DNA from: Ktedonobacter sp. SOSP1-85
Lineage (GTDB): Bacteria; Chloroflexota; Ktedonobacteria; Ktedonobacterales; Ktedonobacteraceae
Direction of reading: 5' to 3'
Assembly: GCF_016587415.1 (NCBI RefSeq)
Contig: NZ_BNJI01000001.1
Location: forward strand, 2,953,501-3,017,500
DNA: 64,000 bases
Under the pieces are notes generated by a model. The model ran no database searches. It saw nothing but the letters and a program-made list of their open reading frames with translations, and was not told where the DNA came from. The translations under genes and the position numbers were made by a program. Positions 36,479 to 44,712 of the stretch are shown piece after piece (position 1 is the stretch's first letter; each line of letters starts with the position of its first letter).

Positions 36479-37681
36479 ATGAATATTTTTGTCTTAAATA
36501 TAGTGTTTGTGTTGCTTTTCCTCCTGCTGGGTCTGTATTTCGTGTTCTTCCTCTTGCTCCACTACCTCGCGAAACGCCGCCATACCGCCGCGCTTATTGC
36601 CCTGACATCCTGGCTCCTGCACCTGCCTTTATTTCGCTCACAGCTCTATGGAATGCGCGCCAGGGCCTATGGACAGCAGGGGGATTGCCGCCTCGCGATC
36701 CTGGACCTGGATTACGTCCTTGAAGGCCATCCCCACCTCGCCTGGGCCTACTATGAGCGGGGCACGCAGTATGCAAGTCTCAAAGATCACGGAGAGGCCA
36801 TCGAGGACTTTAGCGAGGCGCTCGACCTGCATCCACGCCTGGTGCCAGCTTATTATGCACGGGGGCTTGTCTATAGTGCTGTGCGCGAGGAAGAGAATGC
36901 CTTAAATGATTTCGGTGCCGCTCTCGCGCTCAATCCACGCGTGACGGCTATCTACTTTCACCGGGCGCTGCTCCACCTGCGCAGCCGCGACTATAAGCTA
37001 GCGCTCCAGGATATCGATATGCTGATCCGCCTGCAACCCGATGAGGCCTCGACGTATAAATATCAAGGGATCTTCTATTATCAGCTAAAAGATTTTGAGC
37101 AGGCTCTCTCCTGCTTTAACTACGCGCTCCAACTCGATCCAGGCGATGCCGCAACCAGCCACCAGCGCGCCCTGGTACATATGGCACTGCACCAGTTGCC
37201 ACAGGCACAGAACGATCTCAGCCAGGCGCTCGCGCGCGATTCACTGAGCCTCTGCTTTCACTATTCGCTGGCGGCCCTTCAGTTCTGCCTTGAGCTACCA
37301 GCACTCGATACTGAGGCCATGGCTAACCGCCTGGAGCAGATCGCCACCCTCAACTCAGCCCCGGAACTCTCGCTTCTCTGCTGCGCAATCGCCCTCTATC
37401 TGCGCCAGCAGCCAGAGGAAGCGCTCGCGTCCCTCCAACAGGCGCTAGTTCTCGACCCTAATAACAGCAATATTCATCTCTGGCTCTGCATCGTCTACGC
37501 CTCTCTCCAGCACGACCAGGAGGCACGCTCGGCACTGGATATCGCCCTGGAAAGCTCTCTGCCTCTGATACTTTTTACCCCTCTTCAACTTGTCGCGCCC
37601 CTAAACCCTGGCTTTTACCAGCAGGATGTGCTCCCCATCCTCTCCTCTCTCCCCTCACTACCAGCTCCCACTACCAATTAA
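36479..37681 (+). CDS. Membrane-anchored TPR protein
   Basis: 400 residues: one N-terminal membrane helix (about 3-30, LNIVFVLLFLLLGLYFVFFLLL), then six to eight TPR units (Y.RG..Y..L.D...AI.DF..AL.L.P pattern) facing probably the cytosol. TPRs are scaffolds for protein contact; no catalytic domain. A soluble paralogue follows at 37823, so the pair probably arose by duplication. Confidence 0.8.
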   Translation: MNIFVLNIVFVLLFLLLGLYFVFFLLLHYLAKRRHTAALIALTSWLLHLPLFRSQLYGMRARAYGQQGDCRLAILDLDYVLEGHPHLAWAYYERGTQYASLKDHGEAIEDFSEALDLHPRLVPAYYARGLVYSAVREEENALNDFGAALALNPRVTAIYFHRALLHLRSRDYKLALQDIDMLIRLQPDEASTYKYQGIFYYQLKDFEQALSCFNYALQLDPGDAATSHQRALVHMALHQLPQAQNDLSQALARDSLSLCFHYSLAALQFCLELPALDTEAMANRLEQIATLNSAPELSLLCCAIALYLRQQPEEALASLQQALVLDPNNSNIHLWLCIVYASLQHDQEARSALDIALESSLPLILFTPLQLVAPLNPGFYQQDVLPILSSLPSLPAPTTN

Positions 37682-37759
37682 ATACAAACACACCAATATT
37701 AAAAATGCATAAAATAAATAGCAATATTTTCACAAAGTAGCGGTATAAGGCAATAGAGG

Positions 37760-37788
37760 TTGACATTAAGTATATAATCACCTATGAT
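37760..37788 (+). promoter_or_regulatory. Promoter of second TPR gene
   Basis: TTGACA (37760-37765), exactly 17 bases, TATGAT (37783-37788), 35 bases before the ATG. Near-consensus housekeeping promoter. Confidence 0.8.
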
Positions 37789-37822
37789 AAAACTTAAGCA
37801 TTACCGCATGAGGTAGGTTCTG

Positions 37823-39370
37823 ATGGACTCAGACAATACGCTTGAGTACCAGAAACGCGGAACAGTATACGCGCTAGCTGGCGATTATCAAAGCGCCCTA
37901 ACCGAATTTACGCAGGCCATCGAGCTTCAACCCTCTGAGGCGGCGAACTATCATAGTCGCGCGCTCATCTATCGTGGTCTCAACGATCCCCAACATGCCC
38001 TGGCTGATCTTACTCAGGCTATCTCACTGCAACCCGAGTATGCCTCAGCCTACTATCAACGTGGGCTAACCTACTATGTATTAAAGGATTATCACAAGGC
38101 AATCCATGATTTTAGCATGGCCCTCTCGTTTGAGCATAACGATTTACAGGCCTTGCTCGGGCGCGCGATTAGCTACTATGCCTTAGAAGCCTTTCCCCAG
38201 GCTATTCTCAACCTGGATCGCGCCATCGCCTTTGATCCCGAGGAGGCGGGACACCTGGGAGCCTACTCCAATCGTGCCCAGGCGCATGCAGCCCAACAAC
38301 AATACAATGAGGCTCTGGAAAACTTTCAGCGGGCCCTGCATTTCGCCCCAGATGATGTGCTCCTGCTCAATCGTATTGGCGCAACCTGCACCGATAGTGG
38401 CCACCCTGAGCAGGCCTTTCCCTATTATGATCGCGCCCTGAAGCTCTCCACCTCTACGCCCTTTACCTATAATAATCGCGGCGAAGCCTACCGCCTACAG
38501 CGACGTTACCAGGAGGCTATTGAGGACTTCAACCGCGCCCTGGCCTTAGATCCAACCCTGGCCACAGTCTATTATAATCGTGGGCTAACCCTGGCCGCGC
38601 TCAATGAGCATACGCGTGCCCTGCAAGACTTCCAGCACGCCTTAGAGCTTAATCCTGACCTCGATATTGTGTACGCCGACCGGGCGGCATCGTATGCCGC
38701 CCTGGGCATGTATAACGAGGCGCTACAAGACTTCCAGCGCAGCATAACGCATGATGAGGAAAATGTGCTCGCCATCTTCCAGCGCGGCACGACCTATCTA
38801 CGCCTCAATGAGGCTCACAAGGCCTTGCAAGATTTTAATTACGTCCTCGCTCATGAGCCAAATTTCGCCCGCGCATATGCTCAGCGGGCCGAGGCACACC
38901 TGCGCCTGGGCAACCTGGTGCAGGCACGCGTAGACTATCGCCAGAGCTGGGAACTGGATAGCACGCACATCGAACCCGCCTGGATGGGAGCCTGGCTCGA
39001 TATGTGCCTGGATGACTACCCTGGAGCGATTTCACCCGAAACGCTGGAGGAGATCGCCAGCCGCAATCCAGCCGATTATCATGCCTGCCTGTGCCGCGCC
39101 GTGGCCCACCTGCTACGCGAGCAACCCGAACGCGCACTCAGCGAACTGGCTGAAGCCTATAATCTCGATAGTCAGCACTGGGGCGCGCTCTTCTGGTTCA
39201 CCATGGCCTGGGGAGCGATGCACCTGGATGAGGAGGCTTTCTCCGCATTGGATCACGCGATCCTTGATGCCCGCCTCCCCCTGCCACTCCTCGCCCCTCT
39301 GCGCTGGTTCCGCTACTCACGCCCCGAGTTCTATAACGGGCGCCTCTTACCCCTGCTCAAGCAGTGGTAA
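37823..39370 (+). CDS. Soluble TPR protein
   Basis: 515 residues, almost entirely about a dozen TPR units of the YNRG..YR.Q..Y.EAI.DFN.AL.LDPT type, with a divergent C-terminal 120 residues resembling the end of the neighbouring TPR protein (both end in a P..Y.....LP.L segment). No signal peptide or membrane helix. Has its own strong promoter. Role unknown; presumably a scaffold. Confidence 0.8.
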   Translation: MDSDNTLEYQKRGTVYALAGDYQSALTEFTQAIELQPSEAANYHSRALIYRGLNDPQHALADLTQAISLQPEYASAYYQRGLTYYVLKDYHKAIHDFSMALSFEHNDLQALLGRAISYYALEAFPQAILNLDRAIAFDPEEAGHLGAYSNRAQAHAAQQQYNEALENFQRALHFAPDDVLLLNRIGATCTDSGHPEQAFPYYDRALKLSTSTPFTYNNRGEAYRLQRRYQEAIEDFNRALALDPTLATVYYNRGLTLAALNEHTRALQDFQHALELNPDLDIVYADRAASYAALGMYNEALQDFQRSITHDEENVLAIFQRGTTYLRLNEAHKALQDFNYVLAHEPNFARAYAQRAEAHLRLGNLVQARVDYRQSWELDSTHIEPAWMGAWLDMCLDDYPGAISPETLEEIASRNPADYHACLCRAVAHLLREQPERALSELAEAYNLDSQHWGALFWFTMAWGAMHLDEEAFSALDHAILDARLPLPLLAPLRWFRYSRPEFYNGRLLPLLKQW

Positions 39371-39464
39371 ATTTTGCACTTAGCAAAAACATACCCCTTG
39401 ACTTATTCGCTTTCTCCGCGCTAACATGAATATGTATTCAAATTCATGGAGGAGAAAGAATATT

Positions 39465-40415
39465 ATGGTTGCTTCACTGCATACGAATGGCGAGGTATCT
39501 CTACCGCAAGGTATTGTACGGTATCGAGATGAGGGGACAGGGCCAACGCTTGTCTTCATTCATGGTTTACTGGTCAATAGTGCTCTCTGGCGCGATGTAA
39601 TTGCCGCTCTTTCGGGCCAGTTTCGTTGTATTGCCCTGGATTTGCCTTTTGGAGCACAGACGGTTCCCCTACATGCCGATGCTGACCTTAGTCCATCAGG
39701 AATTGCTCAACTCATTGCTGATTTCTTAGTGGCATTAGATTTACACGATGTCACACTCGTCGGAAATGATACTGGTGGCGCCATGTGTCAGTTGACGATT
39801 GTCAATCATCCTGAGCGTATCACGCGGCTGATTTTGACGAACTGCGATGCCTTTGAGGATTTTTTTCCGCCACTTCTTAAGCCTTTTGCTTCTGGAGCGC
39901 GGCTCTTCGGAACCCGTTTCGCGGACTTTCTCACATGGGCGTTGCAGACGAAACGCGCGCAACGGGTTCTTATGGCGACTGTTTCTCTTCGGCACGCAGA
40001 TGATGCGACGCTTGACGCCTATTTTTCGGCTCTCCGGAGTGGAAATAGAGAGATCAGGCGCGACCTTATCCAGTTCCTAAAGCAGGTCTCGAACCGTTAT
40101 ACAATAGAAGCCGCGAAATCTTTTCAGCATTTCCAGCATCCTGTGTTGATTCTATGGGGCAAGAACGATCTTTTCTTCTCGGCACGCAACGCCAGGCGGC
40201 TTCAACAGGCATTTCCTCATGCCAGGCTGGAATTTGTCTCGCGATCACGTGCCTTTGTACCAGAAGATCAACCTGTTCTCCTTGCTCAAAAAATTGTTGA
40301 ATTTGTAGGTGAGTCAAGTGCATTCGGATCCAACAGAGAAGAGCGAGGCGAATCTGCGTCCGAATTTGTTGACGGGTCAGCAGTTTCCACCTCTCCCACA
40401 ACAAAAGAGGAGTAA
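39465..40415 (+). CDS. Alpha/beta hydrolase of the Asp-nucleophile type
   Basis: 316 residues. FIHGLLVNSALWRDV (oxyanion region) and the nucleophile elbow LVGNDTGGAM with D102 match haloalkane dehalogenase/epoxide-hydrolase-like proteins. At the usual catalytic-His position the sequence is RAFVPEDQP, lacking His, as in a subgroup of this family, so activity is uncertain. GGAGGAG at 39448-39454 favours ATG at 39465. The 3' end overlaps a TetR gene by 107 bases, so the two are probably coregulated. Confidence 0.8.
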   Translation: MVASLHTNGEVSLPQGIVRYRDEGTGPTLVFIHGLLVNSALWRDVIAALSGQFRCIALDLPFGAQTVPLHADADLSPSGIAQLIADFLVALDLHDVTLVGNDTGGAMCQLTIVNHPERITRLILTNCDAFEDFFPPLLKPFASGARLFGTRFADFLTWALQTKRAQRVLMATVSLRHADDATLDAYFSALRSGNREIRRDLIQFLKQVSNRYTIEAAKSFQHFQHPVLILWGKNDLFFSARNARRLQQAFPHARLEFVSRSRAFVPEDQPVLLAQKIVEFVGESSAFGSNREERGESASEFVDGSAVSTSPTTKEE

Positions 40416-40983
40416 GCAAAAACGAGATGCGTTGTTGCAGGCAGCTCTGAGTCTCTTCGCGGAACGAGGATATGAAGCCACAACCATTGAAGAGATTGCC
40501 CATCAAGCAGGAGTAGCTGTAGGAGGCTTCTATCAACACTTTGCCTCCAAACAGCAACTCCTCCTTGTGCTTATGGACAGCTTTCTGAATGGGGTAGAAG
40601 ATCTTTCTCAGCAGTGTACAGCAGACAATACCCTTGAGGCCCGTAGCGCTATCGAACAGGCTGTTCGTCAAAGGCTGCTCATTGACTGGGCCTATGTTGG
40701 AGCATACCGAGCATGGCGAGAGGCGACAGCGCTCAATGGAGAATTGCGGGCACTGCATGCGCAGCTTGAACAGTGGACAGCGCAACAAATCGAGCACATG
40801 CTACATACGTTGCTTCAAACTCCAGGAGCGAGAAAGGACGTAGATGTCACGGCACTTGCCTGGGTAGTAAGTTTGTTGTTCTGGCGACTGGCAGAAGTTC
40901 CACTCCAAGAGCCTGATACCGTCGTCTCCACAATTACATATATGCTCTATCATGCTTTGTTTATTGATGGGGCAGCGTATTGA
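40309..40983 (+). CDS. TetR/AcrR-family regulator
   Basis: 224 residues: a hydrophilic 35-residue leader, then the TetR HTH (KRDALLQAALSLFAERGYEATTIEEIA...GVAVGGFYQHFASKQQLL, about 40-85) and a helical ligand domain. The GTG at 40309 lies inside the hydrolase gene; a shorter start such as TTG near 40369 is possible and would leave the HTH intact. It likely controls the hydrolase gene it overlaps. Confidence 0.85.
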   Translation: MSQVHSDPTEKSEANLRPNLLTGQQFPPLPQQKRSKQKRDALLQAALSLFAERGYEATTIEEIAHQAGVAVGGFYQHFASKQQLLLVLMDSFLNGVEDLSQQCTADNTLEARSAIEQAVRQRLLIDWAYVGAYRAWREATALNGELRALHAQLEQWTAQQIEHMLHTLLQTPGARKDVDVTALAWVVSLLFWRLAEVPLQEPDTVVSTITYMLYHALFIDGAAY

Positions 40984-40984
40984 T

Positions 40985-41025
40985 ATGTTCTCTCATTGGG
41001 AGAGATTGTCCCAATGAGAGAGCAT
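40985..41025. terminator. 17-bp hairpin between TetR and epimerase genes
   Basis: Arms 40985-41001 and 41009-41025, 17 positions with one mismatch, between convergent genes. Confidence 0.6.
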
Positions 41026-41065
41026 ATGAGAGTATATAGCAAGGAGATTAACTCCTCTCCAGCCG

Positions 41066-41878
41066 CTAAGGCAGGCTAGGACTGGTCCCACTTGACGAGC
41101 TCACCCGGTCGGCCAGGAACTCCTCCCAGGTCCGGGTACCATCGGCGTGGTCGGGAGTCAGGTTGGCGCCAGCCCGGTGTGCGCGGGCAGCCTGACCCGG
41201 CAGCCAGATCGGCATGATCAGCCGACGTTGGTGATTGGCGTGCAGGTAGGAGCGCAGCAGATCAGCGAAGGTATACACCCGCGGCCCACCGAGGTCAGGC
41301 ACCAGGCCAGCAGGCTCGCTCAGGGTAAGCTGTACAAGCCGGGCTGCTACGTCGTCTGCATCGACGGGCTGGTACCGGAAGCCCGCAAAAGCCGGCACGA
41401 CGGGCAGCTTCGCCAGGGCCTGCGCGAATGTGAGGAGCAAGTCGTGGAACTGGGTGGCCCGCAGGATTGTCCAGGGTATGCCGGAGTCGATCACGAGGTG
41501 CTCGGCGGCCCGCTTGGACGCGAAATAGCCGAACATGGCGCGGTCGATGCCGCTTTTGACTGGAACCTGGTCGGCGCCAACAACTGAAATGTACACCAGG
41601 TGGCGCACTCCGGCTTTCGTCGCTGCCCGGACCAGGTTTAGGGCCTTCTCCTCGTCTCCTTTGCTACTGCCCGCGCAGTGCACGATGATCTCGGTCCCCT
41701 CCACGGCGGCTTCGACACCCTCGCCCGTGGCCAGGTCACCGGTCACGAATTCGATACCCTCCCTGTTCTCGTGGCTGCTGCGGCTTAACACCCGTACCTT
41801 GCAGCCGGCGTCCCGTAGTCGGGGAATGAAGTGGCGACCGAGCGTACCGGTGCCGCCTGTGACCAGAATATGTTGCAT
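41066..41878 (-). CDS. NAD(P)-binding NmrA-like epimerase, ECF41 partner
   Basis: 270 residues with Rossmann motif TGGTGTLG (7-14) and the atypical SDR layout of NmrA/NAD(P)H-binding proteins (FASKRAAEHLVIDSG). Oxidoreductase/epimerase-type proteins of this kind are one of the three partner classes (COE) linked to ECF41 sigma factors, and this gene lies divergent from one behind a matching promoter. GC content and codon use look higher than in neighbouring genes, closer to actinobacteria, suggesting transfer of the pair or of this gene. Confidence 0.85.
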   Translation of the reverse strand: MQHILVTGGTGTLGRHFIPRLRDAGCKVRVLSRSSHENREGIEFVTGDLATGEGVEAAVEGTEIIVHCAGSSKGDEEKALNLVRAATKAGVRHLVYISVVGADQVPVKSGIDRAMFGYFASKRAAEHLVIDSGIPWTILRATQFHDLLLTFAQALAKLPVVPAFAGFRYQPVDADDVAARLVQLTLSEPAGLVPDLGGPRVYTFADLLRSYLHANHQRRLIMPIWLPGQAARAHRAGANLTPDHADGTRTWEEFLADRVSSSSGTSPSLP

Positions 41879-41939
41879 ATCTTTATTTCCTCTTTTGGTT
41901 TCTCTGTACTTTGAATATCTCTCAGAGACTCGTACAGGA

Positions 41940-41966
41940 GACGAGAGAGCACGGGCAGATGTGACA
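41940..41966 (-). promoter_or_regulatory. ECF41-type promoter
   Basis: On the minus strand TGTCACA (41966-41960), exactly 16 bases, CGTC (41943-41940), about 60 bases before the ATG of the epimerase gene. This equals the ECF41 consensus TGTCACA-N16-CGTC. Confidence 0.85.
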
Positions 41967-41974
41967 CCTCTCGT

Positions 41975-42004
41975 TTGTTCTCTGTCCTAATATGGGCTTA
42001 TAAT
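41975..42004 (+). promoter_or_regulatory. Housekeeping promoter of the sigma factor gene
   Basis: TTGTTC (41975-41980), 18 bases, TATAAT (41999-42004), 27 bases before the ATG at 42032. Confidence 0.6.
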
Positions 42005-42031
42005 ACGAGGGGAGAAGGAGAAATATGAGCG

Positions 42032-42952
42032 ATGGACGAATCCATGAACCAGGGAGAAGAGTTCGAGCACTATCGTATGCTGCTCTTTTCCATTGCCTAC
42101 CGAATGACTGGTAGCGCGAGTGACGCGGAGGATCTTGTGCAGGAGGCCTATCTGCGCTATCAGGCGAGTGAAAGCTCGGAGATAGTTTCCTTGAAGGCGT
42201 ATTTGACCACCATTATTACCCGTCTGGCGCTGGATTATCTGAAATCGGCTCGGGTCGCCCGCGAACAGTATATTGGAGACTGGCTGCCCGAACCGATCCT
42301 TACATTGGAGGACGAAGGGTTCCCACTAGCAGGCCTTGAGCAACAAGAAGCTCTTTCGCTGGCCTTTTTACGCCTGCTAGAAGCTCTCAGCCCGCCAGAA
42401 CGCGCCGTTTTTCTCTTGCATGAAGTCTTTGATTACCCCTTTAGCGAAATCGGCAGCATGCTGGAGAAAAGTCCGGCCAATTGCCGCCAAATCTTTCATC
42501 GGGCCAGGCAGGCTTTGCAGGACAAGCGCGCGCGTTTCGAGCCGGAGCGCCAGCGCCAGCGCCAGCTTCTGCACAGTTTTCTTTCCGCCAGTCAGGCTGG
42601 GGACATGGCGGCTCTGACCAGCCTTCTGGCTCAGGATGCCGTCTCCTGGGCGGATGGTGGCGGCAAAGTGCAGTCGATTCTCAAGCCTATCCACGGCCAG
42701 CAAGCCGTGGCGCGTTTCTGGTGTTTCTGGCTAAGTCGAGAGCGCAAAAATCAGCGGCCTCTGACCGTGACGCTGGCCGAGATCAATGGCAGCCCGGCCA
42801 TCTTGTTCTGGGAAGAGAGCAGCCTGGCCGTAGTCATCAGCCTGGCCCTGAGCGCTGTGGGTATTCAGGAGATCTATGCACTGCTGAACCCGGAGAAACT
42901 GGCCTATCTGCAAAAACAGCTCTCCAGCGACAGCAAGACGAAGCTGCTTTGA
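42032..42952 (+). CDS. ECF41 sigma factor (SigJ-like)
   Basis: 306 residues: sigma-70 region 2 (about 12-80, YRMTGSASDAEDLVQEAYLRY), region 4 (about 110-165) and a C-terminal SnoaL-like domain. All three ECF41 signatures are visible: WLPEP in the linker, DGGGK in the extension and NPEKL (usually NPDKL) near the end. The fused domain replaces an anti-sigma factor and tunes activity. The promoter facing the divergent epimerase gene matches its consensus. AAGGAG supports ATG at 42032. Confidence 0.92.
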   Translation: MDESMNQGEEFEHYRMLLFSIAYRMTGSASDAEDLVQEAYLRYQASESSEIVSLKAYLTTIITRLALDYLKSARVAREQYIGDWLPEPILTLEDEGFPLAGLEQQEALSLAFLRLLEALSPPERAVFLLHEVFDYPFSEIGSMLEKSPANCRQIFHRARQALQDKRARFEPERQRQRQLLHSFLSASQAGDMAALTSLLAQDAVSWADGGGKVQSILKPIHGQQAVARFWCFWLSRERKNQRPLTVTLAEINGSPAILFWEESSLAVVISLALSAVGIQEIYALLNPEKLAYLQKQLSSDSKTKLL

Positions 42953-43036
42953 GTATCGCCAATTGCAATGATCCTCTTTCTATATATCATGTGGCATAGC
43001 ACGACTACAGGAAAACAGAGGCATGCGGTCCGAACA

Positions 43037-43060
43037 AGTCCATGCCAGCATGGGTCCTAC
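43037..43060. repeat. GTAGGGTCCATGC-family repeat, degenerate copy
   Basis: AGTCCATGCCAGCATGGGTCC followed by TAC: one palindromic unit with two changes, 20 bases before the stop of the MFS gene at 43079. Confidence 0.7.
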
Positions 43061-43078
43061 AATGGTTGGGGCAACCAC

Positions 43079-44344
43079 TTAGATTTCGCTGGCTGGCTGG
43101 AGCGACTCGCGTTTGAGCGCGTGGCGTGCGAGAAAGGCCGCGCCTGTCGCGATACAGCCAAAGGCTACGATTAAGCCATAGGCATAGAGAAAGCTGCCCG
43201 TGCGATCAAAGATCAAGCCGATTAAGGGCGGCCCTACGATGACTGGCGGCGTGGAGACCATGCTAACAAAGCCTTGCGCCAGGCCCTTCTTCACGCTACG
43301 CAGGTTGGCCGCACTATTAAAAACAGAGGCATAGGGAACCGTCGAACCAATGCCAATCAAGCCCAGGCCTACAGCAGCCAGCCAGGGCCAGTGAAAAGGG
43401 CAGGCCAGGAGCGCGACTCCCAGGCAACCCATGGCCGTCCCCAGGCGCAACAGCGTGATCGAGCGCAGCATATGACGCGCCAGGAGCCAGCCTCCCAGAG
43501 GGCGAAAGAGCGTCCCAATAATGGGCGTAAGCGAACCAATCACGCCCGCCTCCACCAGGGAGAGGCCATAGACGTGCGTCAGGTAGAGTGTGATCGTGGC
43601 CGCAATCGCGTTTCCCAGGCTAAATGTTCCCATGTGTGAGAGACCCAGTAGCCAGAGTGAGGGCGAGCGCAGAGCCGTTCCCACCTGGAGCGCTCCCACC
43701 TGCTGCGTCTCGCGCTTCTCCCGTACAAGAAACCATGCCAGCGTCCCAGCTATACTGAGCACACCCCAGAAAAAGAAGCAGCCGCGCCAGCCAAAATAAG
43801 GCAAGAGTAATGGCGTAGCCAGCAGGCCAATGCCCGCCCCAAGTTGGACGGAGCCACCATACAGACCCTGCCCCAGCGTCGCGTACCTGCCCAGGCCCGC
43901 AATCACATTCGCGCCAGCCAGAAAGGCACAACCAGCGGCAAAACCAATCACGATCTGCCAACCCAGCATCCAGAGTAGATTCGGCACCAGGGGCTGCGCG
44001 AGACTCCCCACCGTCAAGACAGCACAGGACACCAACAACACGGGCTTCGCGCCAAAGCGATCTGCCAGCACACCTCCCACCATATAAGTCAAAGCCATGC
44101 CCACAAAGAGCAGCGTTGAGAAGAGTCCTACCTCGCCACTATTGATGTGAAGATCCGTCTTCATAGAAGACGCCAGGGGACTATAGTTCGTGTAGTGGAT
44201 CGAGATCAAAATACCCATGCTTACAGCGACCAGGATGCGCAACCAGACGCTACTGACGTCTGTCTGCTTCTTATTATCCAGGGCAACTGTAGCCACAGCT
44301 TGCGCACTCTGCGAGGACAACGGAGAGGATTCAAAATGTGACAC
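43079..44344 (-). CDS. MFS transporter (CynX/NimT-like)
   Basis: 421 residues, 12 predicted helices. ISIHYTNYSPLASSMKTDL start region, loop 2-3 motif ADRFGAKPVLL and the LAGANVIAGLGRYATLGQG region fit the anion/cyanate or nitrate-type MFS branch. Substrate unknown. Stand-alone gene converging on the sigma factor gene. Confidence 0.82.
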   Translation of the reverse strand: MSHFESSPLSSQSAQAVATVALDNKKQTDVSSVWLRILVAVSMGILISIHYTNYSPLASSMKTDLHINSGEVGLFSTLLFVGMALTYMVGGVLADRFGAKPVLLVSCAVLTVGSLAQPLVPNLLWMLGWQIVIGFAAGCAFLAGANVIAGLGRYATLGQGLYGGSVQLGAGIGLLATPLLLPYFGWRGCFFFWGVLSIAGTLAWFLVREKRETQQVGALQVGTALRSPSLWLLGLSHMGTFSLGNAIAATITLYLTHVYGLSLVEAGVIGSLTPIIGTLFRPLGGWLLARHMLRSITLLRLGTAMGCLGVALLACPFHWPWLAAVGLGLIGIGSTVPYASVFNSAANLRSVKKGLAQGFVSMVSTPPVIVGPPLIGLIFDRTGSFLYAYGLIVAFGCIATGAAFLARHALKRESLQPASEI

Positions 44345-44405
44345 CAGGGCACTCCTTAGCTTGTTAAGATGTACAAATAATTCCTACTTGTATATGTATC
44401 ACATT

Positions 44406-44435
44406 TTGACATGAGTGAGTCATAAGCGCTATACA
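44406..44435 (+). promoter_or_regulatory. Candidate promoter before the PAS kinase
   Basis: TTGACA (44406-44411), 18 bases, TATACA (44430-44435), about 270 bases before the kinase start. The 44436-44712 leader also holds a degenerate CGCGCCC..CCCTTACCC..GGCGAGCG repeat relic at about 44460-44490. Confidence 0.5.
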
Positions 44436-44712
44436 GCCCGTGTATATACCAGTATCTTCGCGCCCACACCCCTTACCCCGAGGCGAGCGTAACGAACCGA
44501 GACAAGAGTTAGAGGAGAAGTGAAAACCCTGGGCCAGATATCCTTTTCGCTGTACATGTCGCTTATGCTATGCTACCATGTATGTAGTAGCGGCAATATG
44601 TATTCTCCTGGCGTGTGTCCATGTACACCTACTACGTACCTAGCGTCCCCAAGTCTATATATTCTTTTCTATGATGGACGCGCTTTTTTTATTGTTGCGG
44701 GGAAACCAATAC

